The notes under the pieces are model-generated. The model ran no database searches and was not told the origin of the DNA. It worked only from the letters and a program-made list of their open reading frames with translations. The position numbers were made by a program, and so were the translations under genes. Positions 24,701 to 32,600 of a stretch of DNA of 39,654 bases are shown here, piece by piece. This DNA comes from an uncultured Saccharofermentans sp. (GTDB lineage Bacteria; Bacillota; Clostridia; Saccharofermentanales; Saccharofermentanaceae), in contig CAJOJI010000005.1 in assembly GCA_905234715.1 (NCBI GenBank), positions 1-39,654 on the forward strand, in the 5' to 3' direction. The stretch's first letter is position 1. Each line of letters opens with the position of its first letter.

Positions 24701-24795
24701 TGGAAATGCTCGAGCTGCTTTTGTACGTGTTCGGCGATCTTAGAGTCGAGATCAGCATGTCTGTACGAAATGAAAGCATTGTAAAAATCTATCAT
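21739..24795 (-). CDS. TIR domain-transmembrane-beta-propeller protein
   Basis: 1018 residues. Residues 3-115 form a TIR domain: FYNAFISYRHAD at the start, RIFRDKDELP, YLIVICSTNT and SMWVKREIKTF, in which E93 sits where NADase TIR domains have the catalytic glutamate. A basic run (RRRRQYRIRR, 180-189) precedes one membrane helix (about 190-210). By the positive-inside rule TIR is cytosolic and the rest is outside. A helical NEAEQLLADGKRTDALQVALAALP-type segment (231-256) leads into ~750 residues of WD40/PQQ-like blades. There is no NTPase domain, unlike STAND proteins. The ATG follows AGGAGAG. The gene looks AT-richer than its neighbours, especially the propeller part. Ligand and output are unknown. 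Confidence 0.85.
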   Translation of the reverse strand: MIDFYNAFISYRHADLDSKIAEHVQKQLEHFHVPHKLKKKLKHEKITRIFRDKDELPITSDLTETITNALEKAEYLIVICSTNTKESMWVKREIKTFLKTHTMDKVLTVLCNGEPYEVIPEELLTTTKEYVDETGMTHTVEVPIEPLSCDYRLPKSTADKEELPRLASALLGCSYDELQRRRRQYRIRRATTIVATAFAVLLGLGTYLGYMTKKINDSYMASLRSRSLYLSNEAEQLLADGKRTDALQVALAALPNDSQKQMPVTAEAQRAITDATGAYESLTGTLNYTSVWNYKTTGYVRNIILSENKKYLASYDTAGIVYCWNAYTNQLLLDLNTNEKPVDLLFLEDAQLLVVFANRIESYHVESGSLVWKYQSDSNYSYLPDEVVFADHAVYLDIGNGELAKLSAKDGRVMDTYKVQDGIFTDFNRLTVSPDGKKLAFVDNTTTYGIDKITLFDTETGKLASQEVEGYLFSKLQFVDNDHLIMISDNDGSTSSIAYSNNITYVQTGYMQFFCFDTSMKQIWSYDLDYTDVMTSFGAFDLPDRDSVLLYVGNHAVIADKNTGAIINDYKTSSSIVAVNDHNKNGNPEFICRHGEYILTLGSDSNTMASINVLGDIVNKAIISDKIYTAYDYGTDIVCHNYGIEDDEWSSIDAYGGFYTGTNYQRYCNDGENLIIASKVHDVDIIRVSVIDMNTAELVFSEDVEYKGGYLSHFELYNIDDEIYGFFGNNSYLINIDKERVEDAGIELSDQDDLSNGMIINCNILHSQLTAEVWKADGSNHKEFEPLDLENLDYVLLGEPIYVEQINKFFVSAGNRLFAGDLDSETFEELDVPDDWSLENRMKISITASDDGSRVFFSDGNIFFVTDESFKELYSANCLSSQRYGAKFRDGILYLLSDDYLILYDSNDGSLIKQVPITAYGTGDMEIYFDEKNNQLFIQTEEQICILDAETWIEIASIENAYCYHEGTDRFFVYSFVSDRECKPGYIKHYTVDELIEKAHNYLGDQEVPEELKNKYGI

Positions 24796-24920
24796 GGAGC
24801 TACCCTCTCCTGTCGTTATACCTTGCCGCTATATTAACATAAAGTAAGAACTAATATCTTGACGATACCATTACAGCACTCAATCTTAATACAGCTCTTT
24901 CAGGAGAGATGTTGCAGTTT

Positions 24921-27254
24921 TCAGGGCTTGATCACGGTTACCGTGCCGTTTCCGCCGTTGACGGTAACGGTATCTCCGGTCTTCAGAACGGTTGTGGCGT
25001 TGCTGCAGCCGACAACTGCGGGAATGCCGAATTCACGGGCTACGATAGCCGCATGTGACAGTGGTGCGCCGATGTCGGTGACGATTGCAGAAACCTTGTG
25101 GAATGCGACTGTCCAGCCGATGTTTGTTGCACGGGTTACGAGGATCTCGCCTTCAACCAGCTCGTCGATATGAGAGACGTCTTCAATGACACGGACCGTT
25201 CCCGTTACGATGCCAGCCGCTCCGGCAAAGCCTTTGACATCCGAAGGCATGTCTTCTGTTGAACTGCGGCCGCTGATGTAAACATCGTATCTGCGGTCAG
25301 GATCACTGACCCATTCGTCGGCGTCGAAACGGCCGATGATAAGGTTCGGGAATGAAGGGTATTTGCAGTATCTTTCGAAGTTTGCTTTTCTGGCAGGGAT
25401 AAACTGCAGGGAAGATGTGTCGCCTTTAAGCATGGAGAACATCTCCTTGTAGCCCAGCATGAAGATGTCGTTGCCAAGGCCGTTTAATTCACCTGCCTTA
25501 AGGCAATATTCCCTGAACACGCAGAAGATGCGGACGCCCTTGCTCCTGATGTCTTCCCTGAAATCGTTTGCATGGATGAACTTTGCGATCTCTTTATCGA
25601 TCCACTTGCTCTTGGACGGATATTTCGATTTGAATTCAGCCAGAGCTTCGCGGTATGAATTCTCCTGTTCCGCAAGAACGGAACGCAGATTGTAACCGCC
25701 TTCTTTCCGGTCGTTCAGGAGATTATCGGGGAAGGAGGGGTCTTCGTAAGGGCGCGGTTCCATGAGCTCCATCTCGTTGGCGGAGCGGTGGCCGCAGATC
25801 TTTATGTATTCCTCACGCGACAGTTTTCCGTCTGCTATGTCTTCTAACAGCAGCATCGGCTTCATCGATGCGAGCACGCCGACACAGCCCGTGCATAAGC
25901 GGTTCGCCATGTCTTCGCCTGCGATCTTCGATATCTTTTTACGGGTTCCGAAAAGTGGTACTAAGGACATTCCGCTTTCTGCCAGGATCGATGCCAAACC
26001 GTCGTTAAGCTTCGGCAGCAGGACATCATCCCAGTACGCCATCAAAGAAGCGTTGTCACCGATCTTCTTGATCTCTGCGATAAGCCCTTCTGAAATATCG
26101 TCAAGGTGAAGCACCATCTCGTGCTTTTCCTTTTTGGAAAGCTTGGACTTGTTCTTCGGGAAGAGAAGCGTCCAGAGATTGTGCTTGAATGCCTTCTTGT
26201 CGAAAGGCGAGATGGGGATCTCAACACCTGAAGGAATTCCGCCGACAAGGTCTTTTACAGACTCGTAAGCTTTTTCGGGTGTCTTGCCGAAAGCGACCAT
26301 CAAAGAGCATACGACGGACACGTTCATGTATGCCTGGCCGTATACGTTGTCGAGCCATTCGGGGAGACCGACAAATTCATTTATCTTCTCGAGAACGCTG
26401 AAGGTCATGGGGCTTACGGGCTTCATGAAGATCTCGCCGACATTTGTCTTGGTAAGAAGCTTGCATCCCGAACGCGTTCCGTTGACGTCGTAATCCTTAA
26501 CCGAATGTCTGTTCAATGTGGTGATGGGGCGGGCCTGAAGGATATAAACTTTGCCGCCTGACACGGCCCATTCGATATCCATCGGCACACCGTAGAATGA
26601 GCGTATCGCGAGCGAGTATTTACGGAGCGTTTTTGCATAACGTTCCATCTCGGGATTGCCTTCGTATGAATATTTCATTGCGCCCATTCTGAACTCTTCG
26701 GCATTCTCGCTTCCTGACACGAGTTTCTCGCCTTCGCCATGAACGTAATTGCCGACGAGTTTGTCGTCTTTTCCGGTGATAACATCGGAGGTGAAGATGA
26801 CGCCTGCAAACTCAGGCTTAACGAATCTCTGGATTATGACGCCGATGCCTTCGCCTGTTATTCCGTTTTGTGTTTTGTAGTTTTCCACACGGGCATTTTT
26901 GGCAGAAGATGCAACCTGCTTTATGGCATCTCTTATCTGGGGAACGAACAGATCAGTCAGTGTCTCATACTGTCCTGCAAAAGAGTTGCCTGCACCGTCT
27001 TCACCTATCGCAGAAGACCTTACGGCATATTTTTTTAATCTGTCTAATCCTGAAAGGACCTGGTTAAATTCCGCATTGGCTTCTTCGCATAATTCTCCGT
27101 CACAAAAAGCATCTGCCGTGATGACATATCCATCCGGAATATTCATCTTGAGGTTCTTCATCATGAGCGATAAAGATGTGGCCTTTCCGCCTGCAAGTCC
27201 GAGCTTTTCTTCGGGTATTGTACTTAAGTCGTATATGTATTTCATGTCATTCAC
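24921..27254 (-). CDS. PEP synthase-like / rifampicin phosphotransferase-like dikinase
   Basis: 777 residues. The N-terminal ATP-grasp domain of the pyruvate phosphate dikinase type (GGKATSLSLMM, VRSSAIGEDG, SFAGQYET) ends at ILQARPITTL. A long middle region follows. The C-terminal swivelling phosphohistidine domain has APLSHAAIVAREFGIPAVVG (catalytic His about 734). There is no PEP/pyruvate-binding barrel, so it is not a normal PEP synthase. The layout matches rifampicin phosphotransferases (about 870 residues) and their many uncharacterised relatives that phosphorylate small molecules. The start is GTG 27254, inside the end of the TetR gene, or ATG 27245. It is co-transcribed with that repressor. 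Confidence 0.82.
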   Translation of the reverse strand: MNDMKYIYDLSTIPEEKLGLAGGKATSLSLMMKNLKMNIPDGYVITADAFCDGELCEEANAEFNQVLSGLDRLKKYAVRSSAIGEDGAGNSFAGQYETLTDLFVPQIRDAIKQVASSAKNARVENYKTQNGITGEGIGVIIQRFVKPEFAGVIFTSDVITGKDDKLVGNYVHGEGEKLVSGSENAEEFRMGAMKYSYEGNPEMERYAKTLRKYSLAIRSFYGVPMDIEWAVSGGKVYILQARPITTLNRHSVKDYDVNGTRSGCKLLTKTNVGEIFMKPVSPMTFSVLEKINEFVGLPEWLDNVYGQAYMNVSVVCSLMVAFGKTPEKAYESVKDLVGGIPSGVEIPISPFDKKAFKHNLWTLLFPKNKSKLSKKEKHEMVLHLDDISEGLIAEIKKIGDNASLMAYWDDVLLPKLNDGLASILAESGMSLVPLFGTRKKISKIAGEDMANRLCTGCVGVLASMKPMLLLEDIADGKLSREEYIKICGHRSANEMELMEPRPYEDPSFPDNLLNDRKEGGYNLRSVLAEQENSYREALAEFKSKYPSKSKWIDKEIAKFIHANDFREDIRSKGVRIFCVFREYCLKAGELNGLGNDIFMLGYKEMFSMLKGDTSSLQFIPARKANFERYCKYPSFPNLIIGRFDADEWVSDPDRRYDVYISGRSSTEDMPSDVKGFAGAAGIVTGTVRVIEDVSHIDELVEGEILVTRATNIGWTVAFHKVSAIVTDIGAPLSHAAIVAREFGIPAVVGCSNATTVLKTGDTVTVNGGNGTVTVIKP

Positions 27255-27825
27255 CGAGAAGGAGATCTATGCGCATATCAATGTATTTTCTGAGTTCTTT
27301 TTCTTTGTTCAGATCGATTCCGAAATCTTTCTTAATATCGTCTTTTCTGCATACGATCAGCTGCATCATGGAAGACATCTCGTATGCGATAAGCTTGCAT
27401 TCCTTGTCGGTCTTTCTGCCTGCATAATGCTTCTTAACGTATGCATAGCTGAAAGATTCCTGTGAAAGGTCTCTGTTGAAGAGGACAAAAGGCGTAATAG
27501 CCTTTGTGAATTTGGGATTGTCGACAAGACATTTTGTCACTGCGAAATGAAGTTTTTTAAGAACGTCTTTGGGAGGCAGATCAGAAGCGATGACCTTTGC
27601 AACTTCCTTTTCGTTCAGAAATCCCATGTACTGTTTCTGAAACGTCTGGTAGATAAGGTTCTCACGCGAACCGAAACAGTAGTTGATCATGGAGGGCTTG
27701 GTGCCGGCACGTTCTGCGATCTGGCGTGAAGTAACTGCAAGAGGATCGTCTGCTTCTTCCATAAGTGTGAAAGTCGCATCGAGCAGTTTTTCTTTTGTAA
27801 TGTTAAGTTTCTCGTCTTTTTGCAT
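27247..27825 (-). CDS. TetR/AcrR-family repressor
   Basis: 192 residues from ATG 27825, which has TTGGAGGTG upstream; the longer frame to 27870 would start inside the operator. The N-terminal helix-turn-helix is clear: LLDATFTLMEEAD, then SRQIAERAGTKPSMINYCFGSRENL (about 12-60). The C-terminal ligand domain is not recognisable in detail. Its stop overlaps the start of the dikinase-like gene, so the repressor probably controls that enzyme and itself through the palindrome 14 nt before its own start codon. The inducing ligand may be the enzyme's substrate. Confidence 0.9.
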   Translation of the reverse strand: MQKDEKLNITKEKLLDATFTLMEEADDPLAVTSRQIAERAGTKPSMINYCFGSRENLIYQTFQKQYMGFLNEKEVAKVIASDLPPKDVLKKLHFAVTKCLVDNPKFTKAITPFVLFNRDLSQESFSYAYVKKHYAGRKTDKECKLIAYEMSSMMQLIVCRKDDIKKDFGIDLNKEKELRKYIDMRIDLLLGE

Positions 27826-27838
27826 GTCACACCTCCAA

Positions 27839-27858
27839 TTATTGAACGCGTTCAATAA
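27839..27858. promoter_or_regulatory. Perfect 20-bp palindromic operator for the TetR repressor
   Basis: TTATTGAACGCGTTCAATAA is a perfect palindrome between the TetR promoter and its ribosome binding site. Placement and symmetry are typical of TetR-family autoregulatory operators. It may also affect the divergent plus-strand promoter whose TATAAT is at 27892-27897. Confidence 0.85.
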
Positions 27859-27888
27859 CAAAGATAACACATTATTTCAGGCTCTGCA
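27859..27888 (-). promoter_or_regulatory. Promoter of the TetR-dikinase operon
   Basis: On the minus strand TTGCAG, a 17-bp spacer and TATCTT end just before the palindrome, so a bound repressor would cover the transcription start. Confidence 0.6.
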
Positions 27889-27956
27889 ACTGATATAATT
27901 GAGAGCGAAGTGTGAAAACACATGTGGGATAAGATTCCGTTTTCGGGAGGTGGAAT

Positions 27957-29486
27957 ATGAAAGCTTCAAAGCTCATCGCGGCATTCATGGCAGTAGGCCT
28001 GTTTATAACTTCGACGGGATGCACTACGAAAAGTGATAAGGCAAAGGAAGCCATGGAGGGCGTTCTCGACTCATACATGTCGAAGGTGCTGTCCGGCAAG
28101 GATGCATCGAAGTATGTTGATTCCAAAAAGGAAACTGAGATATCTTTCTATAACGAGCGCAAAGAATACCTTGATGCCGTATTAAGTGTTTCCGATTATG
28201 AGATCGTTGAGTCTGAAGTCGACCTGAAATACAAGGAAGGAACCGTTACGGTCGAGCTCCACTATCCCGATGCGGAAACGATCGCAGAGTCGTATTTTGA
28301 TGTTGAGTTTGAAGATTATATAGAAGATATCAAGACGACAAAATCCAGGTTGGACAAGAAGATCAAGATCGGTCTTGTCCTTAAGGACGGCGAATGGTTC
28401 GTATCTAAAAAGGCAGATAAGAAGTTCAAGGAGACACTTGAATCGCTGGTAGAAAATGTTTATCTGGAACCCTACTATTCCGGACCGATCGATGAACCGG
28501 CTTTTAATATGGTCGGAATATCGTTTCCGACTCAGTCGCTTCAGAGATGGGAAAGTGACGCCGGATACTTAGCGGAGAGTTTAGTTGAATTAGGTTACAA
28601 GGTTGACGTTGAATTTGCCAATAATGATATCAACACGCAGATAACACAGATCCAGAGCATGATAAGTCTCGGCTGTAAGGTCATCATAGTAGCATCCATT
28701 GAATCGCAGAGTCTCAAGGAGGTGCTCAGCGATGCTAAAGATGCCGGAATCACCGTCATAGCATATGACCGCATGATCATGGACACTTCAGATGTGGACT
28801 ACTACGTAACATTTGATAATTATGCTGTCGGCGTTTTGCAGGCGGAATATATCGTTGCAGCCCTGGGCCTTGACAGCGCGAACAATGGAAAGGTATATAA
28901 CATTGAGCTTACAGCCGGTGACCCCGGTGACTATAATGCGGCAATGTTCTATGAAGGTGCATACGAAGTGCTCGCTCCCTACATAGACAGAGGTGTTGTT
29001 CAGATACCTTCAGGCCAGGTCTCATTCCGTGATGTCGCTACGGCTTCCTGGTCAACCCAGCATGCGCAGGAAAGAGCGGAAAACATTATTACCACTTATT
29101 ATTCCGACGGAACACCGATCGATGCATGGCTCTGTTCCAACGACTCAACGGCACTGGGAGTAGAGCTTGCACTTGAAGCTTATTACACAGGCACATATCC
29201 GTATATCACAGGACAGGACTGCGATATAGCCTGCGTGAAGAATATCTTACAGGGCAAGCAGGCAATGTCTGTCTTCAAAGATACCAGAACACTTGTTGAT
29301 GCCACCGTTAAGATGACCGAGCAGATCATAAACGGAGAAATAGTCTCAGTAAACGATACGACCACTTACGACAACGGAGTTATAGCAATTCCCACATATC
29401 TCTGTGATCCTATATTTGTTGATGCATCCAACTATAAGGTAATACTCATAGACAGCGGATACTACACAATGGATCAGCTTAAATAA
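27957..29486 (+). CDS. Sugar-binding (ChvE/XylF-type) lipoprotein with an extra N-terminal domain
   Basis: 509 residues. A signal peptide ends in the lipobox TSTGC (C22). Residues ~180-509 form a periplasmic-binding domain of the sugar type: VGISFPTQSLQRWESDAGYL, IIVASIES, VIAYDRMI, SNDSTALGVELALEAY and ITGQDCD. Family members are about 330-370 residues; here ~155 extra residues with a mixed alpha/beta look (perhaps NTF2- or DUF5105-like) precede it. No ABC permease or ATPase gene is nearby, so it is an orphan receptor or uses a transporter encoded elsewhere. ATG 27957 follows GGGAGGTGG. Confidence 0.88.
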   Translation: MKASKLIAAFMAVGLFITSTGCTTKSDKAKEAMEGVLDSYMSKVLSGKDASKYVDSKKETEISFYNERKEYLDAVLSVSDYEIVESEVDLKYKEGTVTVELHYPDAETIAESYFDVEFEDYIEDIKTTKSRLDKKIKIGLVLKDGEWFVSKKADKKFKETLESLVENVYLEPYYSGPIDEPAFNMVGISFPTQSLQRWESDAGYLAESLVELGYKVDVEFANNDINTQITQIQSMISLGCKVIIVASIESQSLKEVLSDAKDAGITVIAYDRMIMDTSDVDYYVTFDNYAVGVLQAEYIVAALGLDSANNGKVYNIELTAGDPGDYNAAMFYEGAYEVLAPYIDRGVVQIPSGQVSFRDVATASWSTQHAQERAENIITTYYSDGTPIDAWLCSNDSTALGVELALEAYYTGTYPYITGQDCDIACVKNILQGKQAMSVFKDTRTLVDATVKMTEQIINGEIVSVNDTTTYDNGVIAIPTYLCDPIFVDASNYKVILIDSGYYTMDQLK

Positions 29487-29498
29487 ATGGAGGCAAAC

Positions 29499-29801
29499 AT
29501 GGTAAGACACGTTATTGTATGGACACTTAAAGACGAATATTCCGACAGCCAAAAAGAAGAGATTAAGGCCGGCATCAAGGCAGGACTTGAAGGCCTTTAC
29601 GGCAAAGTGCCGGGCATCGTTGAGATCAAGGTTAATACTGAAAAGCTTGCAAGTTCAAGCGGCGATGTGATGCTCGATTCTCTTTTCGAGAACGGGGAGG
29701 CACTGAAGAACTATTCTTCAAATCCCCTGCACGTTGAAGTTGCTACCACGAAGGTAAGACCGTTCGTTAAGATCAGGAGCAGCTTCGATTACGAAGTGTG
29801 A
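29499..29801 (+). CDS. Dabb-family (stress-responsive alpha/beta barrel) protein
   Basis: 100 residues from ATG 29499, which has GGAGG 5 nt upstream; the ATG at 29487 lies before that site. The opening MVRHVIVWTLKDEYS and the later NPLHVEV followed by PFV are the family signature. Dabb proteins are small dimeric ferredoxin-like barrels of varied or unknown function. It starts 12 nt after the sugar-binding lipoprotein and is probably co-transcribed with it. Confidence 0.88.
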   Translation: MVRHVIVWTLKDEYSDSQKEEIKAGIKAGLEGLYGKVPGIVEIKVNTEKLASSSGDVMLDSLFENGEALKNYSSNPLHVEVATTKVRPFVKIRSSFDYEV

Positions 29802-29873
29802 ATCTGCATTTTCTTATGTGTTAAGATTAAAACGGTTTTTGCAAAAAGAAAAACGGAAGAAAGGAAGCACACC

Positions 29874-30281
29874 ATGGGAAATATCGAAAGAGTATGCGAA
29901 TTCTTGGATAAGACAAGAACATATTATCTGGCAACAGTTGACGGCGACCAGCCGAGAGTAAGACCGTTCGGAACTGCACTCGTTTATGAGGGCAAGCTCT
30001 ATATCCAAACAGGTAAGGTAAAGCCCGTTTCAAAGCAGCTCGCTGCAAACCCTAAGTCTGAGATCTGCGCTTTCGACGGCGAGACTGGAACATGGCTCCG
30101 CGTATCAGGCGAACTTATCAACGACGATTCACGTGACGTTAAGGTTGCAATGCTCGAAAAGCACCCTGAACTCAAGATGATGTATAACGCTGACGACGAC
30201 AATACACAGGTTCTTTACTTCAAGGATGCAACGGCAACATTCAGCTCATTTACGGCTGCACCGGAGACATTTAGTTTCTGA
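29874..30281 (+). CDS. Pyridoxamine 5'-phosphate oxidase-like flavin-binding protein
   Basis: 135 residues with the split-barrel FMN-binding pattern: TRTYYLATVDGDQPRVRPFG (about 14-33), then KLYIQTGKVKPVSKQLAANP. It is shorter than true PdxH and is probably a flavin- or F420-type oxidoreductase of unknown substrate. The ATG follows AAAGGAAG. It lies 3 nt before the Nudix gene, so the two may act together on reduced cofactors, although that is only inferred from position. Confidence 0.85.
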   Translation: MGNIERVCEFLDKTRTYYLATVDGDQPRVRPFGTALVYEGKLYIQTGKVKPVSKQLAANPKSEICAFDGETGTWLRVSGELINDDSRDVKVAMLEKHPELKMMYNADDDNTQVLYFKDATATFSSFTAAPETFSF

Positions 30282-30284
30282 TCT

Positions 30285-31109
30285 ATGATCCAGGACATAT
30301 ACCCGCACAATCTGGATAACCATTTTTATCCGGACCGAAAAGCAACTGCAAAAAGCATCGTAATCGTCATCAGAGAAAATGAAGTGCTGGTCAAAGGCGA
30401 CGTGTTTCCTCTTGCTGAAGAGATAAACGCAGACACTGATGAACTCACTTATCTTTTCGCGCTCGACGAAGACAGGTTCTTCTTAAAGGACGTTACGGCC
30501 GATAAAGAATTTACTGCACCTGAAGGATATGAATTCATTAATATCCGTGCTTTCAGACGTTCACAGACGGCAAGAAAACACAAGGTTTTCCTCACATACA
30601 CGGCACTGCAGCTTGCGCGCTGGTACCGCGATAATTCCTTCTGCGGAAGATGCGGAAAGAAGACTTTTAAAGACGATAAGGAACGTGCGATCCGCTGTGA
30701 GTGCGGAAACATTATCTATCCCAGAGTCGTTCCCGCCGTAATAGTCGGCATAACAAACGGTGATAAGATCTTAGTCACTAAATACAAGACGGGGTTCGAG
30801 CATTATGCGCTCGTTGCGGGATTTACCGAGATCGGAGAGACTCTCGAAGAAACTGTCGCAAGAGAAGCGATGGAAGAGACGGGCCTTAAGGTCAAGAACA
30901 TCCGTTACTACAAGTCACAGCCGTGGGGAATCGTTGACGATATCCTCGTCGGTTTCTACTGCGATGTAGACGGCGACGATACCATCACGATGGATCAGGG
31001 CGAGCTCAAGGTCGCAGAGTGGCGCGAAAGACAAAACATCGAACTTCAGCCTGACGAATACAGCCTCACCAACGAGATGATGAAGATGTTTAAAGAAGGA
31101 AAGACTTAA
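30285..31109 (+). CDS. nudC: NudC-like NAD+ diphosphatase (Nudix hydrolase with zinc ribbon)
   Basis: 274 residues in the NudC layout: an N-terminal domain, a zinc ribbon (FCGRCGKK...CECG, about 122-145) and a C-terminal Nudix domain with the box beginning GFTEIGE and ending AMEETGL (G-x5-E-x7-REUxEExGU satisfied). NudC hydrolyses NAD(H) and removes NAD caps from RNA. The family signature SQPWPFPxS is present only as SQPWGIVDD, so the nicotinamide-side specificity may differ. It starts 3 nt after the flavoprotein stop, and its own stop abuts the next ATG. Confidence 0.88.
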   Translation: MIQDIYPHNLDNHFYPDRKATAKSIVIVIRENEVLVKGDVFPLAEEINADTDELTYLFALDEDRFFLKDVTADKEFTAPEGYEFINIRAFRRSQTARKHKVFLTYTALQLARWYRDNSFCGRCGKKTFKDDKERAIRCECGNIIYPRVVPAVIVGITNGDKILVTKYKTGFEHYALVAGFTEIGETLEETVAREAMEETGLKVKNIRYYKSQPWGIVDDILVGFYCDVDGDDTITMDQGELKVAEWRERQNIELQPDEYSLTNEMMKMFKEGKT

Positions 31110-31766
31110 ATGAAGGGCATAAAGGTCGTTGCTTCCATCCTCATTGCATCATCCGTGCTCGGTATCTGTTCATGTACAAAGCCGCCTAAAAACAGGACCG
31201 TCGAGAGCATTGCAGAAGAGCGTGTCATCGAGGATTCACGTCTTGTTTCAGTAGAGGAAGAAGAGGCGTCTAACGGCCACCTTTATTATCATTATGTGTT
31301 TGAATCCCGTGAACGCGATCTTACTTATGAGATCATTGCCCGTCCGGTCACTACAGGATTTGGCGGATACTGGGAAGAGATCTGTTATGACGAAGGCGTC
31401 CGTGATTACTACAGGGATGACCTCATGAAAGTTATTGAGGCCTGCCCATTTTATATGGACAACCCTAAAGCTAATTTAGAGGACGATATCCTGTTTTATA
31501 TTGACACGGATGAGGATGCCCGCGAGGTGGCGCGCGTTCTGGCAAAGTGCAACGAGATAGTATCCGACCAGCTCAATTACACACCTGATGCGGACCTGAC
31601 AGATCCCAAGATAATGAAATACAAGATCCGTGTCATTCCGGGAAACTTAAGGGATAAAGTGTTTTCATATAGTGAATACGATGCCTATGTTTATGTTTTA
31701 AACGGCCTGGATGATGAAGAAAAGATCTATAACAGGATCCGTTTCAACGTAAATCCGGATATCTGA
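31110..31766 (+). CDS. Lipoprotein of unknown function
   Basis: 218 residues. The signal peptide ends in LGICSC, giving a lipid-anchored cysteine at about C21 or C23. The mature part is acidic, with no domain I recognise; notable are GFGGYWEEICYDEGVRDYY and a C-terminal half rich in Asp and Tyr. The ATG directly follows the nudC stop, with AAGGAAAG inside the end of nudC. It ends exactly where the convergent znuB ends. Confidence 0.75.
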   Translation: MKGIKVVASILIASSVLGICSCTKPPKNRTVESIAEERVIEDSRLVSVEEEEASNGHLYYHYVFESRERDLTYEIIARPVTTGFGGYWEEICYDEGVRDYYRDDLMKVIEACPFYMDNPKANLEDDILFYIDTDEDAREVARVLAKCNEIVSDQLNYTPDADLTDPKIMKYKIRVIPGNLRDKVFSYSEYDAYVYVLNGLDDEEKIYNRIRFNVNPDI

Positions 31767-31779
31767 TCAGCCTCTGATC
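31765..31779. terminator. Short hairpin at the meeting point of convergent genes
   Basis: GATCAG-CCT-CTGATC covers the stop codons of the lipoprotein gene and znuB. The 6-bp stem has only a short TTT stretch after it on the plus strand. Confidence 0.35.
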
Positions 31780-32600
31780 TTTCCTGCGATAATGCAAATG
31801 ATGAATGCAGCGATGTCGGTTACGACTATCGTTGATCCTACGGGTGTTCCGAGCAGGAGTGAGAGTACGATTCCGAGCAGCGCACATACTACTGAGATGA
31901 CCGCAGAGCAGATAGTTACTGAGCGGAAGCTCTTGAAGATGCGCATTGCGGAAAGTGCAGGGAAGATGACCAGTGCGGATACAAGGAGCGATCCGACGAG
32001 GTTCATCGCAAGTACGATAATTACCGCAATAACAGTTGCGATGAGAAGGTTCAGAAGATTGGTCTTCGTGCCGACTGCTTTTGCAAAACTCTCATCGAAT
32101 GTAACAGCGAAAAATCTGTTGTAGAACAATACGAAAAGAAGCACCACAATGACCGACAAAACGATACTGAGGATTACTTCATTCTTGGTAAGAGTGAGGA
32201 TCTTCATGGAGCCGAAAAGCGTGGAGCAGACATCACCCGAGATGTTGGATGAAGTCGGGAAAAGATTCATCAGAAGATAACCGACAGCCAAAGCTCCGAC
32301 GGAGATCATTGCTATTGCGGCATCGCCCTTGATCTTCGTGTTTTGGCCTGTCCACAAAAGAAGGATCGCACATACGATCGTGATTGGCAGCGTCAGCGCC
32401 ATGTTGTCCGTAAGGCCTACGACAGCGGAGATCGCCATCGCTCCGAATGCGACGTGTGATAAGCCGTCGCCGATATAAGAAAATCTCTTCAAAACGAGAA
32501 TGACACCGAGCAGTGAAGAGCAGAGTGCAATGAGCACGCCGACGATAAGCGCGTATCTTACGAAAGGATAGGAGAGGTATGAGATCAAGGTGTTGATCAC
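31767..32600 (-). CDS. znuB: Zinc/manganese ABC transporter permease (ZnuB type)
   Basis: 277 residues with about eight membrane segments and the ABC-3 family pattern RYALIVGVLIALCSSLLGVILVLKRFSYIGDGLSHVAFG. It forms the membrane channel of a metal importer with the ATPase ZnuC and the binding lipoprotein ZnuA, both encoded directly upstream on the same strand. Its start overlaps the znuC stop by 4 nt. Zinc versus manganese cannot be decided from the permease alone. Confidence 0.92.
   Translation of the reverse strand: MINTLISYLSYPFVRYALIVGVLIALCSSLLGVILVLKRFSYIGDGLSHVAFGAMAISAVVGLTDNMALTLPITIVCAILLLWTGQNTKIKGDAAIAMISVGALAVGYLLMNLFPTSSNISGDVCSTLFGSMKILTLTKNEVILSIVLSVIVVLLFVLFYNRFFAVTFDESFAKAVGTKTNLLNLLIATVIAVIIVLAMNLVGSLLVSALVIFPALSAMRIFKSFRSVTICSAVISVVCALLGIVLSLLLGTPVGSTIVVTDIAAFIICIIAGKIRG

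Noticed and set aside
24921..27254. Naming the dikinase-like enzyme as PEP synthase or as rph
   Set aside because: The PEP/pyruvate-binding barrel is missing, and the length and middle region differ from known rifampicin phosphotransferases, so neither gene symbol is justified.
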